Shown: piece after piece, positions 44,665 to 52,867 of the stretch
Position numbering within the stretch: the stretch's first letter is position 1
How the letters are laid out: each line of letters opens with the position of its first letter
Origin: JBHHYN01 sp046757565
Lineage (GTDB): Bacteria; Pseudomonadota; Gammaproteobacteria; Eutrophobiales; Eutrophobiaceae
Direction of reading: 5' to 3'
Length of the DNA stretch: 64,000 nucleotides
Assembly (NCBI GenBank): GCA_046757565.1
Contig: JBHHYN010000001.1
Span: forward strand, 22,768-86,767
Position numbers and translations under genes: made by a program
The notes under the pieces: generated by a model
Told to the model about the DNA's origin: nothing
What the model saw: only the letters and a program-made list of their open reading frames with translations
Databases searched by the model: none

Positions 44665-45666
44665 TCACGGATCCTGTGTCACAAACATCAAACTGAAAAC
44701 CCGATCCTCGTCCGCCGGTTTACCGCCTTCAGCATACTCGAATGACTCATCGACAATGTGTCCGGTTTTGGTTTCTATTTCATCAATTGTGTTGTTATCG
44801 ATTAGGCCCGATGAGAGCAATCGTTCCTTCATTCGATCGATTGGATCACGCTGCCGCCACTTTTCTATCTCTTGCTCTTCCCGGTAGGTTCCGCTGAGGA
44901 ACTGTGCTTCAGCCTCGATATGACCATGTATCCGATAAGTCCTGGCCTCAATGAATGAGGGCCCTTCCCCTCTCCTCCCCCGCTCAACAGCGGTGGCGGA
45001 AGCTTCCGCAACGGCGAGTACATCATTACCATCCACCACGGTTACCGGTATGCCAAAGGCACGGGCGCGATCGCTGATTTCTCCCGCAGTGACGGTTGAT
45101 GAAGGCGAGAATTCTGAAAACGTGTTGTGTTCGCACATAAAGATCATCGGCAAGTTCCAAAGTGTACTGATATTCAATGTCTCCATGAACACTCCCTGGT
45201 TTGCCGCACCATCTCCAAAAAAACAGACAGCAACCCGGCCATCATCATCAAGCTTCGCTGCCCAGGCCGCACCCAGAGTAATGGCCAGGCCGGCTCCAAC
45301 GATGCCATTCGCCCCCATGATGCCTTTACTGACATCGGCGACGTGCATGGACCCCCCCATCCCGTGGCAGATGCCGTTATCGCGCCCATAGATCTCGGCT
45401 ATCATTGTTTCCGGTGCGCCACCCTTTGCAAGGAAATGACCATGACCGCGGTGTGTGCCGGTAATCCAGTCGGAATCGTTCAACTGGGAGCATATACCGA
45501 CCGCTATGGCCTCTTGTCCGATGTAAAGATGTACCGCCCCCGGTAATTTGCCTGCAAAAAACTCCTTGCTGAGCCGCTCTTCTATACGCCGGATTAATAC
45601 CATCCGCTCATACATGGCCAGCTGGCACTCCGTATCGGGAATGTGTCCCCCGCTAATTGGCGTCAC
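44665..45666 (-). CDS. 2-oxoacid dehydrogenase E1 component, alpha subunit (about 333 aa)
   Basis: It has RRIEERLSKEFFAGKLPGAV, THRGHGHFLAKG, the ThDP motif FFGDGAANQGVFMETLNIST ending WNLPMIFMCEHN (GDG-x-N type), and the phosphoryl-loop-like region TYRIHGHIEAE. I start at GTG 45666 because GAGG lies 7 bases upstream; the frame continues 52 residues further (to 45822) with no family features. Between this gene and the LigM-like gene is a 264-bp spacer holding a REP-like hairpin. It pairs with the beta subunit gene 9 bp downstream. Confidence 0.9.
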   Translation of the reverse strand: MTPISGGHIPDTECQLAMYERMVLIRRIEERLSKEFFAGKLPGAVHLYIGQEAIAVGICSQLNDSDWITGTHRGHGHFLAKGGAPETMIAEIYGRDNGICHGMGGSMHVADVSKGIMGANGIVGAGLAITLGAAWAAKLDDDGRVAVCFFGDGAANQGVFMETLNISTLWNLPMIFMCEHNTFSEFSPSSTVTAGEISDRARAFGIPVTVVDGNDVLAVAEASATAVERGRRGEGPSFIEARTYRIHGHIEAEAQFLSGTYREEQEIEKWRQRDPIDRMKERLLSSGLIDNNTIDEIETKTGHIVDESFEYAEGGKPADEDRVFSLMFVTQDP

Positions 45667-45863
45667 GGTTTTGGCCTCTTCGATTATATGGTTATTATTT
45701 TTACCGGTAATCGATGTATACACTGTATCCGGAATATATAAAAGGATATGTCGCGAAACACAGAAAGTTTCCCGACATAGTGTAAGGATTGTTCGATTCT
45801 TTATGACAGCAATATCGTGCATCCTGTGCAGCAGCCGCCCGGATTTCGCCGTGTACGGGGGGG

Positions 45864-45887
45864 GCGACCGCCGCTTTAGCCGGTCGC
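45864..45887. repeat. REP-like hairpin
   Basis: GCGACCG and CGGTCGC arms flank a 10-base loop; on the minus strand it reads GGAGCGACCGGCTAAAGCGG, much like gammaproteobacterial REP sequences. No T-tract follows. It lies between the LigM-like and E1-alpha genes and may stabilise or attenuate the transcript. Confidence 0.5.
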
Positions 45888-45930
45888 TCCTGCTTCACCT
45901 CAAATCACAGTGACCTTGGTGTCGTCCGGC

Positions 45931-47328
45931 TTATCCTTTGCCGGTACGCCAGCCTTCCGCGTAGGTTTCGCGTGCAACACTGGAGTAAGGGGCAGGACTG
46001 ACTACAGCGCGGATTTCGATCTGCCTGTGGCGCTCGACCGTCAGTTTTTTCGATCCGCCGCCCTCTTCGCCCCACACGAGTGTGACTTCGGCGCCGATGT
46101 CGATGTCCGGATCCACCGTGGCCAGTGACAGCATGCTGCGCTCGTTGTAGGTGTAGCCGGCGAACATGGAAAAGCCGACGGTTTTCCCGTTGCTGACTAT
46201 CTTGTCATAGGACGCGGAGGTGTAATTCGATAACGGCATGTCGATATATTTGTAGATATCTCCCTGTTCGAACAGGGAACTGAAGGCCTTAATGACATCT
46301 TCACTGTTCCAGGCCAAGGTCACTTTATGCCGTTGCGATTTCTTGTCCATCTCCTCAAGGGCTTCTCTGCCGATAAAATCGTGATCGAATTTAACAAAAG
46401 GTCCGTACCCAAGCGCATAAGGGGTCATATAATAGTCTTCAATATTATCGGAGGTGAAGCTGCCACCGATGGAGCCCGAACCCTCATAACCGGCCGCCGG
46501 CAACCACTCCCTGTATGACTTCATCTTCTCACCGGTATAGACCGCCGGCAGGGGTGACGGGATCCAGCCTGATTCCAGTGTGTTGGTCGCATAAGCCCTG
46601 GCGCCGACCTGGGCAAGCCTGAATTCCTTACCGGCTTCAATGATGGCCTCACGGATTTCCTCGCGCTCCTCGTATGGACCCCATACCTCCAGTCCCGGTG
46701 CACCGGCCATGCCATGACGCAAGGCGCGCACCTCTCTTCCCGCGATGTTGATAGAACCCATATTGAAAAACTTGATGTCCGGAAATGGCCCGCCGTTCAG
46801 TTTTTCAATGACCTGCTCGGCATTCGGTCCCTGGATCTGGTAACGGTAACTGATGCGGTTGACTGCTTTCCCTTTCGCATTACCGGGGGAACGGTCATCT
46901 TTTTTTATAGATACATCGTACCCGCCTGTCTCGGCCTGGAATTGAATCCAGTTGGCAGACGGCGCGCGGCCGACAAAAAGCAGTCTGTTCTCCTCAAGAT
47001 AAAAGAGAATTCCGTCGCCAATCACGTATCCATCGTAATTACACGGCACGTACTGCTTGGCTTTATTGACCGAGAAGTTTGCGAAGGTATTGACAGCAGT
47101 ATCGGAGGCCAATTTAATGGCATCGGGCCCCTCAATATAGATATCCACCATATGATGGGACTGATCGTAAAGAACGCAGGTCTCCCGCCAGGCGCGTTGT
47201 TCATCACGCCAGTTAGAGAATTCACCTGGGACCACAGGATAGACATAGGCGCCTATCTGCGAATTGCGCAACATTTCAACCGGATTACCAACTGTCTGTA
47301 ACAAGCCCTCCAAGCTTTGAGTACTCAT
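45931..47328 (-). CDS. LigM-like folate-dependent O-demethylase / aminomethyltransferase (465 aa)
   Basis: A GcvT-fold protein close in pattern to vanillate/3-O-methylgallate O-demethylase LigM: GNPVEMLRNSQIGAYVYPVV, EFSNWRDEQRAWRETCVLYD, QSHHMVDIYIEGPDA, KAKQYVPCNYDGYVIGDGIL, FVGRAPSANWIQFQAETGGY, and LESGWIPSPLPAVYTGEKM. The length equals LigM. Such enzymes move a methyl (or other C1) group to tetrahydrofolate. The substrate may be a methoxylated aromatic or another methyl donor; no ring-cleavage genes are near. A GGGGAGG site precedes the ATG, and a structured leader and a MITE lie upstream. It heads the E1/lipoyl/SDR/isomerase cluster. Confidence 0.85.
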   Translation of the reverse strand: MSTQSLEGLLQTVGNPVEMLRNSQIGAYVYPVVPGEFSNWRDEQRAWRETCVLYDQSHHMVDIYIEGPDAIKLASDTAVNTFANFSVNKAKQYVPCNYDGYVIGDGILFYLEENRLLFVGRAPSANWIQFQAETGGYDVSIKKDDRSPGNAKGKAVNRISYRYQIQGPNAEQVIEKLNGGPFPDIKFFNMGSINIAGREVRALRHGMAGAPGLEVWGPYEEREEIREAIIEAGKEFRLAQVGARAYATNTLESGWIPSPLPAVYTGEKMKSYREWLPAAGYEGSGSIGGSFTSDNIEDYYMTPYALGYGPFVKFDHDFIGREALEEMDKKSQRHKVTLAWNSEDVIKAFSSLFEQGDIYKYIDMPLSNYTSASYDKIVSNGKTVGFSMFAGYTYNERSMLSLATVDPDIDIGAEVTLVWGEEGGGSKKLTVERHRQIEIRAVVSPAPYSSVARETYAEGWRTGKG

Positions 47329-47368
47329 GTCTGCTGGTAACCTCCCCTGCTGAAATAAAGTTATTGGT

Positions 47369-47418
47369 TATGCCTGTAGATTTCGAGTCTAACACCCTTA
47401 ATAATCTGTTCAGGCATA
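47369..47418 (-). promoter_or_regulatory. Structured leader upstream of the LigM-like gene
   Basis: TATGCCTG (47369-47376) pairs with CAGGCATA (47411-47418) and AGATT (47378-47382) pairs with AATCT (47403-47407), giving a two-part stem with a 20-base loop, 41 bases before the ATG at 47328. It could be an RNA cis-regulator or an operator with two half-sites. No named riboswitch class fits. Confidence 0.4.
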
Positions 47419-47448
47419 TAATTTTATTTTTTTTATATCTATTTTATT

Positions 47449-47606
47449 GGGTCTTCAGCAGAATCTGTGGGTTGATATATAAACAGTAGCCCGTCATTCC
47501 CGTGAAAACGGGAATGACGGTATTTATGACTTGAATCCGCCTCTCTATTTAATCAGTTTTTATTCAAAAGTCTTTCTTGTTAACCCACAGATTCTGCTGA
47601 AGAGCC
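47449..47606. mobile_element. 158-bp MITE, copy 2
   Basis: Same element as 41452-41609, differing at only two positions by my reading. It is bounded by an 8-bp target duplication ATTTTATT at 47441-47448 and 47607-47614, unlike copy 1's AACATTTT, so the two are independent insertions. Copy 2 lies between the hyfI-like gene and the leader of the LigM-like gene, 121 bp before its ATG. Confidence 0.9.
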
Positions 47607-47663
47607 ATTTTATTTTATCGAGAAGCGCCATCCCTATTGTTAGAGTCAGCCGGAACACATGCG

Positions 47664-48167
47664 TTACAACAGGTGAAGTAATCCGGTGAGGAGCTGCTCC
47701 GGCGAGGGTGGACATCCGGGGATGCGTACGTCTACGGGAATGACGTTTTCCACCGCGCCGCAACTGGCATAGGAGATCCCGAATTCACCCCCGTTGCAGG
47801 CGCAGTCGCCGGATGCAATCACGAGTTTGGGTTCAGGACAGGCGTCGTAGGTGCGCCTGAGGGCGGTTTCCATGTGTCTGGACACGGGACCCGTAACCAG
47901 TAGACAGTCGGCATGCCGGGGTGACGCGACAAAGTGAATACCGAAGCGCTCCACGTCATAGTAAGAGTTATTCAGGGCATGAATTTCAAGCTCACAACCA
48001 TTACACGACCCGGCATCGACCTGGCGGATTGCCAGGCTGCCCGAAAAACGTTTGTCCAGTACCCGCTTTACTTCGATGCCAAGTCGCTCAATAGTATCGC
48101 CTTCGAGATCTGGTGCGGGATCGGTGACCACACCGGTGCGCATGATCTTTGAAAGAAGATCCAGCAT
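47664..48167 (-). CDS. Hydrogenase-4/complex I small subunit (HyfI/NuoB-like, 167 aa)
   Basis: It binds the terminal [4Fe-4S] cluster next to the large subunit. Cysteines are in AGSCNGCELEIHALNNSYYD near residues 54-57, GDCACNGGEFG near 120 and IPGCPPSPEQLL near 150, which keeps the expected four ligands. Basic N-terminal helix and RFGIHFVASPRHADCLLVTG are typical of HycG/HyfI. It is the last gene of the operon, 2 bp after the large-subunit gene. Conserved cluster ligands mean the complex still handles electrons even though the NiFe site is lost. Confidence 0.9.
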   Translation of the reverse strand: MLDLLSKIMRTGVVTDPAPDLEGDTIERLGIEVKRVLDKRFSGSLAIRQVDAGSCNGCELEIHALNNSYYDVERFGIHFVASPRHADCLLVTGPVSRHMETALRRTYDACPEPKLVIASGDCACNGGEFGISYASCGAVENVIPVDVRIPGCPPSPEQLLTGLLHLL

Positions 48168-48169
48168 GG

Positions 48170-49750
48170 CTACAAGTCGTGCCCTGAATAGGAGCCGTTT
48201 ATGGATTTATTACAGACCGGAAAGTCCGGCACGATATTATTTTGCATCAGCAACTCCAGTGCCGGCCAGTTGAGCCAGCCCGGATCGCGGGGGAAGCAGC
48301 GTGCTATGCGGCCGTCATTCCCGAAGCGGACGTAGGTCAGGATTTCCCCGCGCCAACCTTCGATGATGCCTAGCCCCTCACAGCCGTGCTGCGGCGGGCG
48401 CCATGCCGTGTGGTGAGGAGCTTGCGGCAAGGAGTGCAGCAACTCGATGATTAACTGCAGGGAGACATGGATTTCCTCCGCCCGCACCTTGGCGCGTGCG
48501 GCGACATCCCCGGCCCGGTAGCCGGGCACACGAACCTCAAGACGATCATAGGGGGCATAGGGGGCATCGTGGCGGACGTCAAAGAACTGACCGGAGGCCT
48601 TGCCGACATAGCCAACCGTGCCGAGCTCAGCTGCGGTTTCGGGGGTCAGCCGCCCCGCCCCCATGAGCCGGTCTTCCAGTGACTCGGAGTTTTCCATGAT
48701 AACGATGATCTCGGTGACCTCACTGGTCAACCGTGTGGCGGATTCTTTCAGATCGCCGGCCGCTTGCGCAGAGATATCGACCGTCGTTCCACCCGGAATG
48801 ATGCAATCCATGAGCAAGCGATGACCGAACACCGCTGCATTCTCGCGTAGACACGTCTCCCGCAAGCGGCCCAACTGGTAGTAACCGAAGCCGAAGCCAA
48901 CATCATTACAGATACCGCTGACATCTCCGAGGTGATTGGCAATGCGTTCACGCTCGGCCAGGATCGCCCTCAGCCAGAGGGCACGGTCCGGAACCTGCAG
49001 CCCCGTGGCGCGTTCCATGGCCTGGCAGGCTGCCCAGCTATGGGCCACTGTGCTATCGCCAGAGATACGGCCAGCCAGGCGGGAGAGGCCTTCAGCATCG
49101 CGTCCGACAGCCAGTTTTTCGATACCCTTGTGCGTGTAACCGAATCGCTCCTCCAGGTTGAGCACTATTTCGCCAACCGCCTGGAAGCGGAAGTGGCCCG
49201 GTTCGATAATACCTGCGTGTACCGGTCCCACCGGGATCTCCACGATGCCTTCTCCATGTGCCTGAATAAAGGGGTATTGGTGGTCACCGGCAGTTACCTC
49301 AACAGGGGTTGACCCATGGAAGCCGGATCGGAGAGGATACTCGGATTCACTCCAGGCCTGATGGCGGCACCAGCGCCTGCGATCCGGTTGATCCTCAAAC
49401 TGGATGCCGAGCAGGTCATGGGCGTGCCGTTCCGGCCGGTCGGCGGCAGGGTAAACCGGCGCGAGTGATGGCAGGGAAACATCTTCCGCAACCTGGCTGC
49501 GGATGATCAGGTAATTGCCATCCAGTTGCAGGCAAGAGAAGGCCTCCAGGCCGTGACCGGTTTCCTGTGCCCAGAAACCTGACCAGCGCATGCCGGCACT
49601 CTTCGCCGCCATGGCCAGTTCCCGCCACTGGGAGGGTTCTACCTCCAAGACCAATGCGGGTGCCAGTATGGATCCATCGACGGGATCCAACGCCAATCTG
49701 TTTTCGCGGCAGGCGGCCAGCAAGGGTCTCAGTGCCGGGTAATTTTTCAT
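48170..49750 (-). CDS. HyfG/NuoD-like large subunit lacking NiFe ligands (526 aa)
   Basis: An N-terminal 30-kDa-like domain (residues 1 to about 140, with HAHDLLGIQF) is joined to a NuoD/HyfG core (HAGIIEPGHFRFQAVGEIVL, ERFGYTHKGIEKLAVG). Where hydrogenases have R-x-C-G-x-C-x-x-x-H, this protein has GRISGDSTVAHS near residue 230. At the C-terminus, DPCxxC is replaced by VCNKSINGSYSGHDL. All four Ni-binding cysteines are therefore gone, so it is no hydrogenase. The ATG at 49750 overlaps the hyfF stop (ATGA); the longer frame to 49831 is rejected. Confidence 0.88.
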   Translation of the reverse strand: MKNYPALRPLLAACRENRLALDPVDGSILAPALVLEVEPSQWRELAMAAKSAGMRWSGFWAQETGHGLEAFSCLQLDGNYLIIRSQVAEDVSLPSLAPVYPAADRPERHAHDLLGIQFEDQPDRRRWCRHQAWSESEYPLRSGFHGSTPVEVTAGDHQYPFIQAHGEGIVEIPVGPVHAGIIEPGHFRFQAVGEIVLNLEERFGYTHKGIEKLAVGRDAEGLSRLAGRISGDSTVAHSWAACQAMERATGLQVPDRALWLRAILAERERIANHLGDVSGICNDVGFGFGYYQLGRLRETCLRENAAVFGHRLLMDCIIPGGTTVDISAQAAGDLKESATRLTSEVTEIIVIMENSESLEDRLMGAGRLTPETAAELGTVGYVGKASGQFFDVRHDAPYAPYDRLEVRVPGYRAGDVAARAKVRAEEIHVSLQLIIELLHSLPQAPHHTAWRPPQHGCEGLGIIEGWRGEILTYVRFGNDGRIARCFPRDPGWLNWPALELLMQNNIVPDFPVCNKSINGSYSGHDL

Positions 49751-51228
49751 AGCAGTCCAGTCCCGCTGATAAGCCGGGTTGCCTCGTTGAACCAGTGTGA
49801 CAGGAACGGCGGTATGGATATCCCCAGCCATAATACCAGGGCCAGATGCAGAGTCGCCGGCACGGGATTGAGGGACAGGGCATGCTGTTTTTTGGGGAGG
49901 TGACCGAATACCATTGGCTGCACATGGCGGAACATGCCTGTGAAGGCGACAACAAGACCCGCCAGCAGAGGGATGCTCAACCAGGGCCAGCTCTTCACTG
50001 TTGCGCTGAGTAACAGAAATTCACTGGTGAATATACCAAAGGGCGGGAATCCGGCAATGGCGATGCAGCCGATGAGCAGGCCCCAGCCCACGGCCGGTTG
50101 GGTGCGAATCAGACCATGGATGTGGTCGATACGTTGTGTCCTGGCGATCTGGATTGCGTGTCCTACCATAATAAACAGGGCGGATTTCGTTAAGGAGTGT
50201 ACGGCCATATGCAGCAGTGCCGCAAAGGTCGCCAGGGGGCCACCCAGACCGAAGGCAAACGTCATCAGGCCCATATGTTCAATCGAAGAGTAGCTGAACA
50301 GGCGTTTGATATCTCTCTGTCGATGCATAAACAGGGCGGCGACTACGAAGGAGAGCAGGCCAAAACCCATCATCAGGGCACCGGTCAAATACGGCCCATA
50401 CACCGTACCCGATGTGAGCGCCCCATCGGCTATGATCTTCACACGGACCACGGCGTACAGGGCAATATTCAGCAGCAGCCCGGAGAGCATGGCAGACATC
50501 GGTGTCGGGCCTTCAGAGTGGGCATCCGGCAACCAGTTGTGCAGTGGCACCAAGCCTATTTTAGTGCCATAACCGACCAATATGAACATAAAGGCCAACG
50601 CCACCACAACAGGCTCAAGCTGTCCGGCATATTGGTAGAGGACCGTCCATTGCAATGCCTGATCGGGATCGGGTACCACCCGGGCGGCGGCAAAGTAAAG
50701 CAAAACCGTCCCGAACAGCGCCTGGGCGATGCCCACACCGCACAGAATGAAGTACTTCCAGGCCGCCTCGATGGATTCCGGTGTCCGGTGCAGGCTCACC
50801 AGCAGCACCGTTGCCAGGGTGGCCCCCTCAGTGGCCACCCACAGCACGCCGAGATTATTCGTGGCCAGAGCCAGCAGCATGGTAAACAGGAATCCCTGGA
50901 AACCGGCATGGTACAGACGCAAGCGAAAGGGCGTGACCCGCTTGAGATGCAGTTCATGGATCATATAGGGACCGGAGAAGACGGCGGTTGAAAGCGCTAC
51001 CAGCGAGGTCAGGAGAATGAGGTATACGTTGAATTCATCCACATACCACTGTTCAGCGTGAATCGTGCCATTTTCCAGGACCGCCCAGGCCAGCCGGATT
51101 GAGGCCCCGAATCCCGCGGCTGTGGTAACGATATTGATCCCGGTGCCGGTCCTCGGACTTTTGACCATTGCCAATACCAGTATCCCTGCGGCCGGTATCG
51201 ACAGCGTCCAGAGGAGGATCGCACTCAT
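49747..51228 (-). CDS. HyfF-like proton-pumping membrane subunit (493 aa)
   Basis: A Mrp/NuoL/M/N-type antiporter-like protein with about 14 membrane helices. Key features: charged residues in the middle helices and the conserved block GYGTKIGLVPLHNWLPDAHS, EGPTPMSAMLSG (Lys and Glu used for proton transfer), and DIKRLFSYSSIEHMGLM. It is one of two such subunits in the operon (with the hyfB-like gene). Its start overlaps the hyfE stop by 4 bp (ATGA) and its stop overlaps the hyfG start, so the genes are translationally coupled. Confidence 0.9.
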   Translation of the reverse strand: MSAILLWTLSIPAAGILVLAMVKSPRTGTGINIVTTAAGFGASIRLAWAVLENGTIHAEQWYVDEFNVYLILLTSLVALSTAVFSGPYMIHELHLKRVTPFRLRLYHAGFQGFLFTMLLALATNNLGVLWVATEGATLATVLLVSLHRTPESIEAAWKYFILCGVGIAQALFGTVLLYFAAARVVPDPDQALQWTVLYQYAGQLEPVVVALAFMFILVGYGTKIGLVPLHNWLPDAHSEGPTPMSAMLSGLLLNIALYAVVRVKIIADGALTSGTVYGPYLTGALMMGFGLLSFVVAALFMHRQRDIKRLFSYSSIEHMGLMTFAFGLGGPLATFAALLHMAVHSLTKSALFIMVGHAIQIARTQRIDHIHGLIRTQPAVGWGLLIGCIAIAGFPPFGIFTSEFLLLSATVKSWPWLSIPLLAGLVVAFTGMFRHVQPMVFGHLPKKQHALSLNPVPATLHLALVLWLGISIPPFLSHWFNEATRLISGTGLL

Positions 51229-51905
51229 TCCTCGATCTCCGTCAACAGATTAAGTTGATCCACATCAAGTGTCTCGATACTGTCTCGCATGTGGAAGAAG
51301 AACACACCAAAGATCACTGCTGCGACCAGTACATCGAAGGCAACACCGAGTTCGACAACCATCGGCATGCCATGGGTGGCCGTCACAGCGGCAAAAAACA
51401 GGCCGTTTTCCAATGACATAAATGCCACGACCTGGGTAATCGCCTTGCGCCGCGTGACCAGCATGAGCATGGCGATCAGGACCAGCGCCAGGCTGATGGC
51501 AATGGAGTTACTGGTAATCGACAGCGTGAACTGTTTGATCGGAAGCACCACGTCGTAACTAAAGATGACGATGGAACTGGCGGCCATCAGTATGATCCCG
51601 GGCCGTATCACAGCATCGAACTCCCTCAAAATACCCAGTTTCCGGGCTTGGCGGGCGAGCAGCCACGGAATGAAGAATACCTTCAGTACCAGCGTTAAGC
51701 CGGCGGAGATAAAAAGGTGTGTCAACCCGGTGTCCCAGGCAACCAGGGCGGTCACGATCGAGATCAGCAGACCCTGCCAGGCAAATACCCGGATGGTGGC
51801 GACCACGCGCGACTGGGCAAGCAGGGCAAATGACGTCACCAGGACCAGGGCGGCCAGGGTCTGGATGGTTTGTTCAACCAGGGACAGGTCGGCATAAACG
51901 AACAT
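51225..51905 (-). CDS. HyfE-like membrane subunit (226 aa)
   Basis: A small membrane subunit related to NuoK fused to an extra helical part, as in hydrogenase-4: SLVEQTIQTLAALVLVTSFA, TLVLKVFFIPWLLARQARKL and the NuoK-like VAFMSLENGLFFAAVTATHG, with conserved Glu in the SLENG segment. I start at the ATG at 51905, whose TGATG overlap with the hyfC stop shows coupling; the longer frame upstream overlaps hyfC deeply. It probably takes part in ion translocation. Confidence 0.88.
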   Translation of the reverse strand: MFVYADLSLVEQTIQTLAALVLVTSFALLAQSRVVATIRVFAWQGLLISIVTALVAWDTGLTHLFISAGLTLVLKVFFIPWLLARQARKLGILREFDAVIRPGIILMAASSIVIFSYDVVLPIKQFTLSITSNSIAISLALVLIAMLMLVTRRKAITQVVAFMSLENGLFFAAVTATHGMPMVVELGVAFDVLVAAVIFGVFFFHMRDSIETLDVDQLNLLTEIEE

Positions 51906-52867
51906 CACTGTCCCTCCAGCATAATAAAGCTGAGCATTGAGATGAGCGCCAGGGTAAAAGCGACGGCAAGAAAGGTGGGTACCCGGAACAGCCGCATCTT
52001 TGCCATGACTGTTTCGCCCACTGCCATACAGGTGCCGAGCAGGGCCAGCTTGCCCGTCATGGCAAGAATCGCCCGTCCCAACGCTCCCGGCTCCAGGCTC
52101 TGGCTGATCCCCCACGGGAAGAATAGATTGGCGATGAGCACAGCGTATAGCGTGAATTTTATCTGTGCGGCCAATTCCATCATCGCCAGATGCCGGCCGC
52201 TGTATTCCAGGATCATCGCCTCGTGAATCATGGTGAGTTCCAAATGGGTGGCGGGATTGTCCACCGGGATGCGTCCGGTTTCGGCAATGGCAACGAGAAC
52301 CAGCGCCAGCAAGGCCAGCAACAGTGAAGGACGCAACGCCAGTCCATGATTTAATGTGTAGGCGATGATGCTGGAGAGGTTGGTGCTGGAGGCCAGCATG
52401 GCAAGGGTAAATACCACGATGAGCATGGCGGGTTCGGCCAACGCCGAGATAGTCATCTCGCGGGATGCCCCCAGGCCACCGAAACTGGTGCCCACATCCA
52501 GCCCGGCGAGGGCAAGGAAAAATCTGCCCATGGCGAACATCCCCACCAGGACGATCGCATCAGCCATCGCAGCCATGGGGTTCTCGACTACGAGGAATGG
52601 AATGATCGATGCCGCTATGATGGTCGTTCCGCAAACAATATAAGGGGCCACACGGAATACAGGAGAGGCCGTTTGGGCGAGGACAACCTCTTTGCCGAGC
52701 AGACGGCGCAGGTCGCGGTAGGGTTGGAGCAGTACAGGGGGTTGCCGGTTTTGCAGGATGCACTTGATGCGTTTCACCCAGCCGGTGAACAGAGGCGCCA
52801 CGGCTACGAACAGTGCCGTTTGCACCAGTACCAGCAGCCAGGCGCCCGGACTCAGGTAATCAGCCAT
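51905..52867 (-). CDS. HyfC/NuoH-like membrane subunit (320 aa)
   Basis: An eight-helix protein that anchors the peripheral arm and shapes the quinone or proton entry: GWVKRIKCILQNRQPPVLLQ, PYRDLRRLLGKEVVLAQTAS (basic loop facing the NuoB/D-like subunits), SALAEPAMLIVVFTLAMLA, and ETGRIPVDNPATHLELTMIH (the acidic loop shared with NuoH and HycD). It overlaps the upstream hyfB-like gene by 16 bp. Confidence 0.9.
   Translation of the reverse strand: MADYLSPGAWLLVLVQTALFVAVAPLFTGWVKRIKCILQNRQPPVLLQPYRDLRRLLGKEVVLAQTASPVFRVAPYIVCGTTIIAASIIPFLVVENPMAAMADAIVLVGMFAMGRFFLALAGLDVGTSFGGLGASREMTISALAEPAMLIVVFTLAMLASSTNLSSIIAYTLNHGLALRPSLLLALLALVLVAIAETGRIPVDNPATHLELTMIHEAMILEYSGRHLAMMELAAQIKFTLYAVLIANLFFPWGISQSLEPGALGRAILAMTGKLALLGTCMAVGETVMAKMRLFRVPTFLAVAFTLALISMLSFIMLEGQ

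Noticed and set aside
47560..47763. A possible gene overlapping the right end of MITE copy 2 and the hyfI 3' end.
   Set aside because: It spans the MITE boundary and target duplication and is out of frame with hyfI. It is a chance frame.
50197..50991. A 264-codon plus-strand open frame opposite the hyfF-like gene.
   Set aside because: It is rich in His, Gln and Arg, as expected for the reverse of a membrane-protein gene, and has no ribosome site or motif.
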